DNA of 64,000 nt from Carboxydothermus hydrogenoformans Z-2901. GTDB lineage: Bacteria; Bacillota; Z-2901; Carboxydothermales; Carboxydothermaceae. The notes under the pieces were generated by a model, which saw only the letters and a program-made list of their open reading frames with translations, was not told the origin of the DNA and searched no databases. This document shows positions 1 to 9,184 of the stretch, one piece after another. The stretch is taken from NCBI RefSeq assembly GCF_000012865.1, contig NC_007503.1:1116001-1180000 (forward strand), read 5' to 3'. Position 1 is the stretch's first letter; each line of letters opens with the position of its first letter. The position numbers and the translations under genes were made by a program.

Positions 1-516
1 TTACTTTTTAAATAATTTAAAAGGAAGTTAGATATTAAATTTCTATTTCGAGTCCACCGCACTCTGACTTTAATTAAATCTGCTAGCTGCCCAGCTTAGT
101 AACAATAATCTGTTGGAAGATAAATAAGTTTTTTTGCTTCATCCTGGGTTAAATCTGTTTCTTTTTTATTTAGTTAAATCTAACTCACACCTTTTTATTG
201 TTCGGAATTTATTTTTTGCCTGGACATGGTCAGCCCTGGATAATGTATGTATTACCGGAGTTGACGCGAAATAGCTTGATGTTATATGGAGGGTAGTATT
301 TGGTGAAATAAGTAAAGTAGGATAGTTTTTAAAAATAATTTTGGGAAAAGAGGAGGAAAATTTTTAAGTTACTGGTAATAAAGTGCAATAATGTATAACA
401 ATGCCGCTGTAAGTACATTAAATGTTGATGCCTCGAATAGGTTAAAATTTTTTTCGCGATAAAATTCCTAAAGGGCGGGAGTGGCACAATCCTTTTTTGA
501 AAGGATGGAAATAACA
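1..516. other. Intergenic leader, no gene recognised
   Basis: AT-rich stretch before the first gene. I see no convincing reading frame with a ribosome binding site, no tRNA and no clear sigma-54 promoter. It presumably holds the promoter of the downstream activator, but I cannot place it. Confidence 0.5.
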
Positions 517-2397
517 GTGAATATTGTGCTCATTGCTCCTTATAAAAATCTGCTTGAAATAGCTATTGAGGTCAAAAAGGATTTTGATTTTGCTTTTAAT
601 TTGGAACTTGGAGATCTAAGTGAAGGCGTGAAAATAGCACAGGAGTGGGAAAAGAAAGGAGCCGACATCATTATTAGCCGTGGTGGTACTTACCAACTTA
701 TAAAAGAAGCAGTATCGATACCTGTAGTTGAAATAAAAGTTAGCCCCTTCGATATTCTCAGGCAGTTTAAAGGACTGATTGGTTATAGCGAACCTATTGG
801 AGTCGCTGGTTATATGAATGTAATTTACGGTTCTGAAGTTATCGGGGAAGTATTGAATTTAAACCTTATTAAAATAGAAATCAAAAAGGAAACAGAAGCT
901 CTATTTCAAATTGCTGAAGCCAAGGAAAAAGGCGCAAAGATAATCATCGGTGACACCATTGGTGCTTGTTGCGCTGCACAACTAGGGCTTAAAAGTCGGC
1001 TAATTATTTCTGGTAAAGAAGCGGTTGCAAATGCGCTTAGTGAAGCATTCAGGCTAGCGGAAGCCATTAAATCAGAAAAAGAAAAAACCGAACAGATTAA
1101 AACAATTGTTGACTTTGTACATGACGGGATTATTGCCGTGGATAAAGATGGGAGGATATCTATATATAATAAAATGGCGGAAAAAATATTCAAAAAACTA
1201 CCTTCCGAAGTTATAGGAAAAAAAGTAGAAACAGTAATACCTAATACCCGATTATACGAGGTGATAAAGACAGGAAAGCCTGAAATCGGAAAAATACAGG
1301 AAATTTCGGGAACTATGATTGCCACAAACCGAGTTCCAATTGTGGTAGGTAATGAGGTTGTAGGAGCAGTTGCAACATTTCAGGATGTGGCTGAAATTCA
1401 AAATATGGAACAAAAAATAAGAAGACGGCTGGCAGATAAAGGATTGATTGCGTCTTTTAAGTTTGATGACATTATTTTTATAAGTGATAAAATGAAAGAT
1501 GTTGTTAATCAAGCAAAAAAATATGCTCTTTTAGATTCTACAGTCCTTATTTTGGGCGAAACGGGTACGGGCAAGGAACTTTTTGCCCAAAGTATTCACA
1601 ATGCAAGTGAAAGAAAAAATGGTCCATTTGTAGCAATAAATTGTGCTGCTTTGCCAGAAAATTTATTAGAGAGCGAATTGTTCGGATATGCTGAAGGAGC
1701 TTTTACTGGCGCAAGAAAAGGAGGAAAGGCAGGGCTATTCGAGCTTGCTCATAAAGGTACCATATTTTTAGACGAAATCGGTGAAATGCCTATGGGGCTC
1801 CAGTCAAAACTGCTAAGAGTAATCCAAGAAAAAAAGGTGATGAGAATAGGAGATGATAGGTTAATCCCGGTTGATGTGAGAATAATATGTGCCACAAATC
1901 GAAATCTTATTGAAATGATTAATGAAGGTAAGTTTAAACGAGACTTATTTTACCGGATTAGCATTCTTCAAATCCATATACCGTCTCTCAGGGAAAGAAA
2001 AGAGGACATTGAAGTACTTGTACCATACTTTATAAAAAAATATTCACTTATTTGCAAAAAGCATATTCAAGGAATCACTTCCAGGGGGATGGAGCTTTTA
2101 AAGAAATGGGATTATCCAGGAAATGTAAGGGAATTGGAGAGCATTATCGAAAGAGCCTGCGCTATTTGCGAAGGTAATATTATCGATGTAAGGGATATTA
2201 AACTATACAATGATCAAGATAGTATGGAAAATAAAGTGTCAAGTCAATCCTTCCTTGAAATAAAACCATTAGACGAAATTGAAAAAGAATATATTAAAAA
2301 GGTTATAAAATTTACAGATGGAAATTTATCAGAAGCAGCGAAAAAGCTTGGAATAAGTAGAACAACTTTATGGAGAAAATTAAAAAATTTCAATTAA
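517..2397 (+). CDS. Sigma-54-dependent activator, PrpR-N/PAS/AAA+/Fis type
   Basis: Cytoplasmic enhancer-binding protein that would activate RNA polymerase-sigma-54. With the GTG start at 517 it has 626 residues. Residues 1-180 resemble the PrpR N-terminal sensor (opening NIVLIAPYKN), about 200-300 is a PAS domain, and the AAA+ domain has Walker A GETGTGKE (347-354), the sigma-54 contact loop GAFTGA (394-399) and Walker B FLDEIGE (D419). A Fis-type helix-turn-helix ends the protein. An in-frame GTG at 481 is also open, but AAAGGATGG lies about 10 bases before 517 and the PrpR domain normally begins there. The next gene is behind a strong sigma-54 promoter, so local control of the sugar-acid genes at 2555-7726 is the simplest reading. 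The effector is unknown. Confidence 0.9.
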   Translation: MNIVLIAPYKNLLEIAIEVKKDFDFAFNLELGDLSEGVKIAQEWEKKGADIIISRGGTYQLIKEAVSIPVVEIKVSPFDILRQFKGLIGYSEPIGVAGYMNVIYGSEVIGEVLNLNLIKIEIKKETEALFQIAEAKEKGAKIIIGDTIGACCAAQLGLKSRLIISGKEAVANALSEAFRLAEAIKSEKEKTEQIKTIVDFVHDGIIAVDKDGRISIYNKMAEKIFKKLPSEVIGKKVETVIPNTRLYEVIKTGKPEIGKIQEISGTMIATNRVPIVVGNEVVGAVATFQDVAEIQNMEQKIRRRLADKGLIASFKFDDIIFISDKMKDVVNQAKKYALLDSTVLILGETGTGKELFAQSIHNASERKNGPFVAINCAALPENLLESELFGYAEGAFTGARKGGKAGLFELAHKGTIFLDEIGEMPMGLQSKLLRVIQEKKVMRIGDDRLIPVDVRIICATNRNLIEMINEGKFKRDLFYRISILQIHIPSLRERKEDIEVLVPYFIKKYSLICKKHIQGITSRGMELLKKWDYPGNVRELESIIERACAICEGNIIDVRDIKLYNDQDSMENKVSSQSFLEIKPLDEIEKEYIKKVIKFTDGNLSEAAKKLGISRTTLWRKLKNFN

Positions 2398-2409
2398 ATT
2401 CATTACCGG

Positions 2410-2448
2410 AAACCATTGTTGCATTTTGCAACAATGGTTTTATTTTTT
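2410..2448 (+). terminator. Terminator after the activator
   Basis: A perfect 14-bp stem (AAACCATTGTTGCA at 2410-2423 with 2427-2440), a TTT loop and a T-rich tail. The core TTGCATTTTGCAA is itself a palindrome about 90 bp upstream of the sigma-54 promoter, so it could also serve as an activator site. Confidence 0.8.
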
Positions 2449-2513
2449 AACGAATAAGTGTTTCAAATTTTAACATTTGTATTAAAGTATTTAGCAATTA
2501 ACAGATAAAACGT

Positions 2514-2529
2514 TGGCATGACCTTTGCT
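2514..2529 (+). promoter_or_regulatory. Sigma-54 promoter (-24/-12)
   Basis: TGGCATG-ACCT-TTGCT matches the consensus TGGCACG-N4-TTGCW closely, with the GG and GC doublets correctly spaced. It lies 26 bp before the start codon at 2555 and just after a sigma-54 activator gene. Confidence 0.9.
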
Positions 2530-2554
2530 TGAGGTATTAAATGGAGGTGGTTAT

Positions 2555-2857
2555 ATGAAAAAACTTGCAGTTGTGGCTCATCCTGAAGATAACGTGGCCA
2601 CAGCAGTACAAAACTTAAGTAAAAACGAGGAGGTGCTAGTGGATGTAAACGGTAAAGAATTGAGGATAAAATTAATTGATAATATTCCCTTTGGGCACAA
2701 ATTTGCTCTCAAAGAAATTGAGATGGGAGCAAATGTGGTTAAGTACGGTGAGGTTATAGGGAGAGCTACAAAGTCCATCAAAGTTGGCGAACATGTTCAT
2801 GTCCACAACATTGAGAGTTTGCGCGGTAGGGGTGACTGGGAGGGGGATGTAAAATGA
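2555..2857 (+). CDS. UxaA-family dehydratase, small SAF-domain subunit
   Basis: Small subunit (100 residues) of a split altronate/galactarate-type dehydratase. These enzymes remove water from sugar acids to give 2-keto-3-deoxy acids. The sequence is a SAF domain with the family pattern IPFGHKFALKEI and ends with GEHVHVHN. In UxaA this domain is the N-terminal part of one polypeptide; here it is separate. The ATG at 2555 is chosen because GGAGGTGG sits just upstream; the TTG at 2525 lies inside the sigma-54 promoter. It overlaps the large subunit by 4 bp, so the two should be made together. The actual sugar acid cannot be read from the sequence. Confidence 0.85.
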   Translation: MKKLAVVAHPEDNVATAVQNLSKNEEVLVDVNGKELRIKLIDNIPFGHKFALKEIEMGANVVKYGEVIGRATKSIKVGEHVHVHNIESLRGRGDWEGDVK

Positions 2858-4011
2858 AAATCAAAGGTTTTGTAAGGCCAGACGGTAAAGTTGGTATCCG
2901 TAATCACGTGTTAATAATTCCATCATCGGTTTGTGCTAGCGAAGTAGCTATGCGGATAGCTTCTCATGTAAATGGAGCAGTAGCTCTCGCCAACCAGCAC
3001 GGCTGCTGCCAGATTGGGGCTGATCTGGAACTTGTTACAAAGACGCTTATAGGACTCGGTAAGAATCCAAATGTAGCAGCTGTTCTTGTTGTAGGTTTAG
3101 GCTGTGAAGGGGTTCCCACTGAGAAGGTTGCTGACGAAATATCAAAAACTGGAAAAAAAGTTGAATATATAATTATACAAGATTGTGGGGGAACTTTAAA
3201 AGCTGAGGAGATTGGTACAAGACTGGCAAGGCAAATGGCTCAGGAAGTTTCTTTGCTTAAAAGAGAAGAAGTAGATATCACAAATTTAATATTGGCGGTT
3301 GAATGTGGAGGATCTGATACTACCTCTGGGCTTGCATCAAATCCGGTAGCAGGTTATGTTTCAGATAAACTAATCGAGCTTGGTGGCACTTCAATGTTTT
3401 CGGAAACTACAGAAATAATTGGTGCCGAACACCTACTTGCTAAACGCGCAGTTTCCAAGGAAGTAGCTCAAAAGCTTCTAGAAATAGTTAGAAGGTGTGA
3501 GGAAAAAGCCAAAACAATGGGAGTTGACATGCGTGGAGGACAGCCAACCCCTGGAAATATCGAAGGTGGTATAAGTACCATAGAAGAAAAATCTCTTGGA
3601 TGTATATATAAGGGAGGTACTAAACCAGTACAGGGCGTTTTGGAATACGCAGAGGCACCAACAGGTAAAGGGCTTTATATTATGGATACCCCAGGACAGG
3701 ATATTGAATCGATAACAGGGATGACAGCAGGTGGAGCGCAACTAGTAATCTTTACAACAGGTAGAGGAACACCAACTGGTTCACCTATAGCTCCAGTAAT
3801 AAAAATTACTGCTAACCCTGATACATTTAAAAAGATGGAAGACAATATCGATTTTAATGCTGGCACGATAATTTTAGGAGATGAAACTATTCGGGAAGCA
3901 GGCGAACGGTTATTTAGTGAAATGATAGAAGTTTGCAATGGCAAGCTTACCAAAGCCGAGGCTCTGAAACATAGAGAATTTGGAATATATAAACTTATTT
4001 CAACCTTTTAA
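2854..4011 (+). CDS. UxaA-family dehydratase, large subunit
   Basis: Catalytic subunit (385 residues) of the split altronate/D-galactarate dehydratase family. It opens with the family signature GFVRPDGKVGIRNH and carries conserved Cys/His patches (ANQHGCCQIG near residue 50, VECGGSDTTSG near 150, GGTKPVQG near 255) and the C-terminal FTTGRGTPTGSPIAPVIK. The family uses iron or another divalent metal. It is coupled to the small subunit (4-bp overlap) and followed by a KdgT-type permease, which moves 2-keto-3-deoxy acids, in line with a sugar-acid role. A paralogous pair at 30800-32280 lies in a fatty-acid-like cluster, so the substrate range of this subgroup may be wider than sugar acids. Confidence 0.85.
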   Translation: MKIKGFVRPDGKVGIRNHVLIIPSSVCASEVAMRIASHVNGAVALANQHGCCQIGADLELVTKTLIGLGKNPNVAAVLVVGLGCEGVPTEKVADEISKTGKKVEYIIIQDCGGTLKAEEIGTRLARQMAQEVSLLKREEVDITNLILAVECGGSDTTSGLASNPVAGYVSDKLIELGGTSMFSETTEIIGAEHLLAKRAVSKEVAQKLLEIVRRCEEKAKTMGVDMRGGQPTPGNIEGGISTIEEKSLGCIYKGGTKPVQGVLEYAEAPTGKGLYIMDTPGQDIESITGMTAGGAQLVIFTTGRGTPTGSPIAPVIKITANPDTFKKMEDNIDFNAGTIILGDETIREAGERLFSEMIEVCNGKLTKAEALKHREFGIYKLISTF

Positions 4012-4042
4012 AGATTCAATTTATATGCATAAAAGTCTATAG

Positions 4043-4072
4043 CAGTCCCCCCTTTTTTTTAGAGGGGGACTG
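4043..4072. terminator. GC-rich hairpin after the dehydratase genes
   Basis: Inverted repeat CAGTCCCCC (4043-4051) and GGGGGACTG (4064-4072). The T run is in the loop and not after the stem, so it is a hairpin that may stop or stabilise transcripts, not a textbook terminator. Confidence 0.5.
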
Positions 4073-4249
4073 TCACCTTAAAACATTGCAACTGCTATAC
4101 TAAATGCTTTGCAGAATTTCTCGATATCTTCTGAATTACAAATATGCTTAAATTTCGTAAATTTTTAATTTTGGTCTAATTATAATTTATGTAAATTTTT
4201 TAGAATAATCTAATTTATTTAAACTAAAATTTTGCAAGGAGGGAGCCAA

Positions 4250-5212
4250 ATGAAAATTAAAGCAACTTTAGAACGTGTACCTGGTGGTATGATGGTCATT
4301 CCCCTTTTTTTGGGTACATTAATTAATACACTTTTTCCAAATGCAGCAAACACATTTGGATCCTTTACAGGAGCTTTACTAACCGGCGCTTTACCAATTT
4401 TAGCAGTATTTTTTGTATGCATGGGAGCAACCATAGATTTTAAAGCGACACCTTACATTTTAAAAAAAGGTGGAGCTTTATGGATTACAAAAATATTAAT
4501 TGGAGTTATCGTAGGAGTTATAGGTGCCAAATTTCTTGGAGAAGGAATGATAAAAAGTGGTCCGTTTGTCGGACTTTCTGTTTTAGCTCTTGTAGCATCG
4601 ATGAATGATACAAATGGTGGCTTATATATGGCCTTAATGGGACAATTTGGCAAAAAAGAAGACGTAGCAGCTTATTCTGTTATGAGCTTAGAATCTGGGC
4701 CGTTTTTTACAATGGTGACATTAGGAGTGGCAGGACTTTCAGCATTTCCATGGCAAATGCTTGTTGGAGCAATACTTCCTCTTATAATTGGTATGATTTT
4801 GGGTAATTTAGATAAAGAACTGAGGGAATTTTTCGGTAGAGCAGTACCAGTATTAATACCGTTTTTTGCTTTTGGGCTTGGAGCCAAAATGAATTTGCTT
4901 GATGTATGGAAGGCTGGACTTGTAGGTATCTTGGTGGGCGTTGCTGTAGTAGTTATTACTGGAACGGCATTATTTATTGCTGATCGGTTAACCGGTGGTA
5001 ACGGAATAGCCGGGTTAGCGGCTGCATCTACTGCAGGAAATGCTGCAGCAGTACCAGCTGTAGTTGCATCAGCAAACCATGCCTATGCTCCAGTTGCACC
5101 AGCGGCTACAGCAATAGTAGCATCGTCAGTTATTGTCACTGCATTTTTGGTTCCAATTATAACCGCTTGGTGGGCAAAACGTATCGGAGTTGTAAATAAC
5201 AATGCCGCATAA
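4250..5212 (+). CDS. kdgT: KdgT-family 2-keto-3-deoxygluconate permease
   Basis: Membrane transporter (320 residues) of the 2-keto-3-deoxygluconate permease family, a proton symporter group. It has about ten hydrophobic segments, the opening [19 protein letters not shown] typical of KdgT, and the conserved stretches [18 protein letters not shown] and [10 protein letters not shown]. The ATG at 4250 follows AAGGAGGG; a TTG at 4232 is unlikely because it overlaps that site. It lies between the split dehydratase and the acid-sugar kinase, so it may import a keto-deoxy or four-carbon sugar acid. The 238-bp gap before it has a hairpin, so it may have its own promoter. Confidence 0.88.
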
Positions 5213-5264
5213 AATTTTGAATATAAAAGCATTATATCTGAATCTTACATTAGGATAAATGTTA

Positions 5265-5314
5265 TAGGGGTCAAGGGTAAGCAAGTTTCAAAATGTGTGG
5301 TTCCTTGACCCCTA
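5265..5314. terminator. Long inverted repeat after kdgT
   Basis: TAGGGGTCAAGG (5265-5276) pairs perfectly with CCTTGACCCCTA (5303-5314) around a 26-base loop. No strong T tract follows, so termination is plausible but unproven. Confidence 0.5.
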
Positions 5315-5418
5315 AAATTCTAAAATGTTATATGTACTGCAATTTTTACTTTTCTCTAAAAAATAAAAAAATATAAAAACTGATAAAGAAAACTAGAGAA
5401 AAAAGGAAGTGGTATAAT

Positions 5419-6717
5419 GTGAAACAAATTGCTATTATTGCCGATGATTTAACTGGGGCCTCAGATACCGGTGTTCAATTTACCCAAAAAGGACTAAGAA
5501 CCTTGGTCATCTTTGATATAAAAAACTTATTTGAAGATGCTAAAAATGTGAATGTAGTTGTAATTGATACTGACAGCCGTTCTCTTACTTCTTCTGCTGC
5601 TTATCAAAAAATAAAAGAAGTTTCTCAAGTATTAAAACCTAAAGGATACAAGCTAATTTATAAAAAAATAGATTCTACACTTCGTGGAAATATTGGTGCA
5701 GAAATAGACGCCATAATGGATGTTATTACTTTTGATTTTGCAGCTATAGTGCCGGCTTATCCTAAAATGGGCCGAACCACAATTGAAGGGCAACATTTTT
5801 TACATGGAGTTCCGATTGATAAAACTGAAATCGCAAATGATCCTATATGCCCTGTCAAAGATTCCAATATAGTATCTTTATTATCGAGTCAATCAAAAAG
5901 AAATATTGGCTTAGTTAACCTGCAAACAATACGATCAGGGATTGAAAATATAAAAGCCAAAGTTGATAATTTATTAAAAAAAGATGTCCAACTAATAGTA
6001 TTCGATTCTGAAACAAGTCAAGACTTAAAAATCGTAACCGAATATCTTTCTTCAAGCAACTATCAAATTCTCTGGGTTGGTTCAGCTGGGCTAGCAGAGT
6101 CTTTACTAGATGCACTTGAGTTTACCTTTAATGACATATCGCAATTTAAATTACTTTCAACAGAAAATCCGGTATTGCTTGTTATTGGAAGCATTTCAAA
6201 AATAACTCAGCAACAACTTTCAATTATACTTAAACAACCTAACGTAACTTCGGTAAAACTGGACCCATTAAATGTTTTAAAAGATGAACAATACAATAAT
6301 GAAATTTCTCGTTGCCTCGTTGAAATAAAATTAGCATTAAAAAAAGGATTTGATGTGGCTTTTCATGTCAATTCGTCACCTGAAATTGTGCAAAAGACAC
6401 AAGAAATAGGAAAACTTCTTAATATTCCGCAAAACCAAATATCGAATAGAATTGCAGATGCTCTTGGCATCATTTCAAGCCAAGTTATTAAGGAAATTCC
6501 TCTGCAAGGACTTATTTTAACAGGAGGAGATACAGCAAAATCAGTATGCAAACACCTTGGAGTTAGAGGTTTGAAGTTGATTAAAGAACTAGAACCAGGG
6601 GTCCCAATAAGCCAACTTATTGGCTTTGGTAATTTGTTGGCAATTACGAAAGCCGGTGCTTTTGGAACAGAAAGAACTCTTATTAATGCAGTACACTTTT
6701 TGAAAGGAGATAGGTGA
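5419..6717 (+). CDS. Four-carbon acid sugar kinase (DtnK/OtnK family)
   Basis: ATP-dependent kinase (432 residues) of the DUF1537 family, which phosphorylates D-threonate, D-erythronate or related acids at O4. The N-terminal substrate domain begins with IADDLTGASDTGVQF and has YKKIDSTLRGNIGAE near residue 85. The C-terminal nucleotide domain contains GLILTGGDTAKS and ends with the GxFG stretch KAGAFGTERT. The GTG start at 5419 follows AAGGAAGTGG. One base separates its stop codon from the downstream PdxA2-type dehydrogenase, the known partner of this kinase: kinase, then oxidation and decarboxylation to dihydroxyacetone phosphate. Which epimer is used cannot be told from sequence alone. Confidence 0.88.
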   Translation: MKQIAIIADDLTGASDTGVQFTQKGLRTLVIFDIKNLFEDAKNVNVVVIDTDSRSLTSSAAYQKIKEVSQVLKPKGYKLIYKKIDSTLRGNIGAEIDAIMDVITFDFAAIVPAYPKMGRTTIEGQHFLHGVPIDKTEIANDPICPVKDSNIVSLLSSQSKRNIGLVNLQTIRSGIENIKAKVDNLLKKDVQLIVFDSETSQDLKIVTEYLSSSNYQILWVGSAGLAESLLDALEFTFNDISQFKLLSTENPVLLVIGSISKITQQQLSIILKQPNVTSVKLDPLNVLKDEQYNNEISRCLVEIKLALKKGFDVAFHVNSSPEIVQKTQEIGKLLNIPQNQISNRIADALGIISSQVIKEIPLQGLILTGGDTAKSVCKHLGVRGLKLIKELEPGVPISQLIGFGNLLAITKAGAFGTERTLINAVHFLKGDR

Positions 6718-6718
6718 T

Positions 6719-7726
6719 ATGTCAAGACCGGTAATCGGAATTACTATGGGAGATGCAGCAGGAGTAGGGCCAGAGATAATAATGAAGGCGCTACGCGATC
6801 CTGAAATTTATGCAATCTGTAAACCATTGGTTATAGGCGATGCAAAGATACTGCAACGGGCTGAAACTATTATCCATACTGGACTTCATATTAAACCGAT
6901 TCAGAGTATCGATGAAGCAGAATTTAAATTTGGGATAGTTGAGTGTTTGGATCTTAATTTACTTCCTCCTGATATTCCCTTTGGACAAGTTTCAGCAAAA
7001 GCTGGAGATGCAGCTTTTCGCTATTTAGAAAAAGCTATTGAACTAGCAAAAGAAGGTAAAATTGATGCTATTTGTACAGCACCACTAAATAAAGAAGCAC
7101 TGCATAAAGCAGGTCATATGTATCCTGGGCATACTGAGATATTGGCAGAGCTAACAAACACAAAAGATTTTGCAATGATCCTATCTGCACCCAAATTAAA
7201 AGTCATACACGTAACAACACATGTGGGATTAAAAGATGCTATAGATATGATTAACCCGAATCGGGTATACAAAGTTATAAAACTTGCTCATGATACCTTA
7301 AAAAAAGCTGGTTATTCGAATCCCAGAATTGCGGTTTGTGGAATAAACCCGCATGCTGGCGAAAATGGATTATTTGGCTACAGAGAAGAAGAAGAAAAAA
7401 TTATCCCAGCGATTAAAAAAGCTCAACAAGAAGGAATAAATGCGATTGGTCCTTTGCCAGCAGATACGGTATTTTACAGAGCTATCAGAGGCGATTTTGA
7501 TATTGCTGTTGCTATGTACCATGATCAAGGCCATACTCCTGTCAAAGTATTGGGGTTAGAAGTCGGGGTTAATATTACTGCAGGCCTTCCTTTTGTCAGG
7601 ACAAGTGTTGACCATGGCACTGCCTTTGACATTGCTGGAAAAGGAACTGCAAATGAATTAAGTATGAAAGAAGCAATCCGCCAAGCTGTTGAATTGACTT
7701 CCAAAAAAAATTTAGATAAAAATTAA
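6719..7726 (+). CDS. pdxA2: PdxA2-type 4-phosphoerythronate/threonate dehydrogenase
   Basis: NAD-dependent dehydrogenase (335 residues) of the PdxA superfamily. The metal-binding His residues are visible in YPGHTE (near 140), NPHAGE (near 210) and MYHDQGHTPVK (near 265), and the N-terminus ITMGDAAGVGPEI is diagnostic. The PdxA2 branch oxidises and decarboxylates 4-phospho-D-threonate or -erythronate to dihydroxyacetone phosphate. Tight coupling to the acid-sugar kinase, and the absence of other pyridoxine genes nearby, support PdxA2 over vitamin B6 PdxA. The product would enter glycolysis. Confidence 0.88.
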   Translation: MSRPVIGITMGDAAGVGPEIIMKALRDPEIYAICKPLVIGDAKILQRAETIIHTGLHIKPIQSIDEAEFKFGIVECLDLNLLPPDIPFGQVSAKAGDAAFRYLEKAIELAKEGKIDAICTAPLNKEALHKAGHMYPGHTEILAELTNTKDFAMILSAPKLKVIHVTTHVGLKDAIDMINPNRVYKVIKLAHDTLKKAGYSNPRIAVCGINPHAGENGLFGYREEEEKIIPAIKKAQQEGINAIGPLPADTVFYRAIRGDFDIAVAMYHDQGHTPVKVLGLEVGVNITAGLPFVRTSVDHGTAFDIAGKGTANELSMKEAIRQAVELTSKKNLDKN

Positions 7727-7924
7727 TATCAATTTGCCAATCTCCTCGAAAACGATATTTCGCTAATACAATGAAATTGGCTCTTCGCTAAGTAGCATGG
7801 GTAAATGTCTCTAATGATTATATTAGTATTAGGACTAAAAATCTATTGGATTGTCACAAAAAGTGAAATTTAACTTGAAATGATTAACAAAAGTTGTTAA
7901 AATTAAAAAAAACTAAATATGGTT

Positions 7925-8022
7925 TAGGGGAGCTGAGGGGGTAAGCTCGGCTGAGAGTAGGCACCGAAAACCCTGTGCCTTGACCCTTGGAACCTGCTCC
8001 GGGTAATGCCGGCGAAGGGAAA
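7925..8022 (+). promoter_or_regulatory. TPP riboswitch (THI element)
   Basis: Matches the thiamine pyrophosphate aptamer: GCTGAGGGGG, then GGCTGAGAGTAGGC (7949-7962), ACCCTTGGAACCTG (7983-7996) and CCGGGTAATGCCGGCGAAGG. It lies directly upstream of the thiSGHFE operon and is followed by two intrinsic terminators, so repression by transcription termination is the likely mode. Confidence 0.95.
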
Positions 8023-8033
8023 AAGACGACGTT

Positions 8034-8080
8034 AAAGCCTTTAATGCTAATTACAACCGGCATTAAAGGCTTTTTTATTT
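8034..8080 (+). terminator. Riboswitch terminator 1
   Basis: A perfect 14-bp stem, AAAGCCTTTAATGC (8034-8047) with GCATTAAAGGCTTT (8060-8073), then a T run to 8077. It is placed as the expression platform of the TPP riboswitch. Confidence 0.88.
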
Positions 8081-8104
8081 AAAGTATTTAAATGGCATCA
8101 TAAG

Positions 8105-8132
8105 AAAACCGCCGGCGAAATGGCGGTTTTTT
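8105..8132 (+). terminator. Riboswitch terminator 2
   Basis: AAAACCGCC (8105-8113) pairs with GGCGGTTTT (8122-8130), followed by further Ts. It is a second intrinsic terminator about 30 bp after the first and 29 bp before thiS. Confidence 0.8.
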
Positions 8133-8160
8133 ATTTGGTGTTGAAGAAAGGGGGGAGTTC

Positions 8161-8352
8161 ATGCTTAAGGTCAATGACAAAGAGCTTAATTTTACAGGAA
8201 GTATTAAAGAATTACTTGATTACTTAAAACTCAACCAATCTTCATGTGCTGTTTTGGTAAATGGCGAAATTATCAAGAGGGAAAGCTGGGAAGAGTACCT
8301 GCTCAAAAATGATGATTATGTGGAGATTGTTAGTTTTGTGGGTGGGGGTTAA
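8161..8352 (+). CDS. thiS: Sulfur carrier protein ThiS
   Basis: A 63-residue ubiquitin-like protein with the required C-terminal Gly-Gly (it ends FVGGG). Its C-terminus is adenylated by ThiF, turned into a thiocarboxylate, and donates sulfur to ThiG for the thiazole ring of thiamine. The internal LVNGEIIKRESW is typical of the family. The ATG at 8161 follows AAAGGGGGGAG. It is the first gene of the riboswitch-controlled operon, and thiG follows within 32 bp. Confidence 0.93.
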   Translation: MLKVNDKELNFTGSIKELLDYLKLNQSSCAVLVNGEIIKRESWEEYLLKNDDYVEIVSFVGGG

Positions 8353-8384
8353 TAGTTAAAAATTTGCCAGGAAAGGGTGATTAC

Positions 8385-9149
8385 ATGTTTACTATTGGCG
8401 GGAAAACGTTAAAATCAAGGCTTTTTGTTGGTACAGGCAAGCTACCGGATTATGCTTTAATTTCCAGGATGTATTATGAAGCAAAGGTTGAGGTTTTTAC
8501 TGTGGCTGTTCGCAGAATTGGTCTCAATACAAAACATGAAAAAAGTGTTTTAGAGTTTATTCCCAAAGAGGCAGTAATTATGGTAAATACTTCGGGGGCA
8601 ACAAACTATAAGGAAGCTATCAAAATTGCTCAAATTGGCAGAGAGTTGACTTCTTCGGACTGGGTTAAGGTTGAAATTGAAAAAGATACGAAGTACTTAT
8701 TTCCAGATAACTATGAGACCCTCAAGGCGTGTGAGATTTTGGTGAAAGAAGGATTTAAAGTTTTTCCTTACATTTACCCTGATTTAAACATCGCTAAAGA
8801 GCTTGAACAGATTGGTGTTACGGCGGTAATGCCTCTTGCAGCACCTATCGGAACAAACAAAGGAATTGGTTGTGAAGTTTTATTAAAGCCAATAATTGCT
8901 GAAGTTGAGATACCTGTAATAATCGATGCTGGAATTGGCCGGCCATCTCATGCTGCCCAAGCTATGGAACTTGGTGCTGATGCAGTTTTAATTAATACTG
9001 CCATTGCTACGGCAAAAGATCCTTTGGTAATGACCCTGGCTTTTTCCAAAGCAGTTGAAGCGGGAAGGCTTGCTTATGAGATTGGACTATTAAAAGAGTA
9101 TGAATATGCTCAGGCATCGTCTCCTCTTGAAGATTTTATAAAGGGATAA
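8385..9149 (+). CDS. thiG: Thiazole synthase ThiG
   Basis: TIM-barrel enzyme (254 residues) that condenses 1-deoxy-D-xylulose 5-phosphate, dehydroglycine and ThiS-thiocarboxylate into the thiazole phosphate. It shows the family start FTIGGKTLKSRLFVGTGK, the Schiff-base lysine region VKVEIEKDTKYLFPD and the phosphate loops AAPIGTNKGIG and DAGIGRPSHAAQAMELG. The ATG at 8385 is chosen because GAAAGGGTGA precedes it; an in-frame TTG at 8364 has no such site. The dehydroglycine source is ThiH, encoded next, the anaerobic route in contrast to the ThiO oxidase. Confidence 0.95.
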   Translation: MFTIGGKTLKSRLFVGTGKLPDYALISRMYYEAKVEVFTVAVRRIGLNTKHEKSVLEFIPKEAVIMVNTSGATNYKEAIKIAQIGRELTSSDWVKVEIEKDTKYLFPDNYETLKACEILVKEGFKVFPYIYPDLNIAKELEQIGVTAVMPLAAPIGTNKGIGCEVLLKPIIAEVEIPVIIDAGIGRPSHAAQAMELGADAVLINTAIATAKDPLVMTLAFSKAVEAGRLAYEIGLLKEYEYAQASSPLEDFIKG

Positions 9150-9184
9150 AGAGTTTAATTTAAAAAGGTTAGAAGGTGTTAGCT

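Noticed and set aside
906-1325. Minus-strand frame inside the first activator gene
   Set aside because: It mirrors a well-supported + strand gene, has no ribosome binding site and no recognisable domain.
2525-2554. Upstream TTG start for the small UxaA subunit
   Set aside because: It lies within the -12 box of the sigma-54 promoter and cannot be on the transcript.
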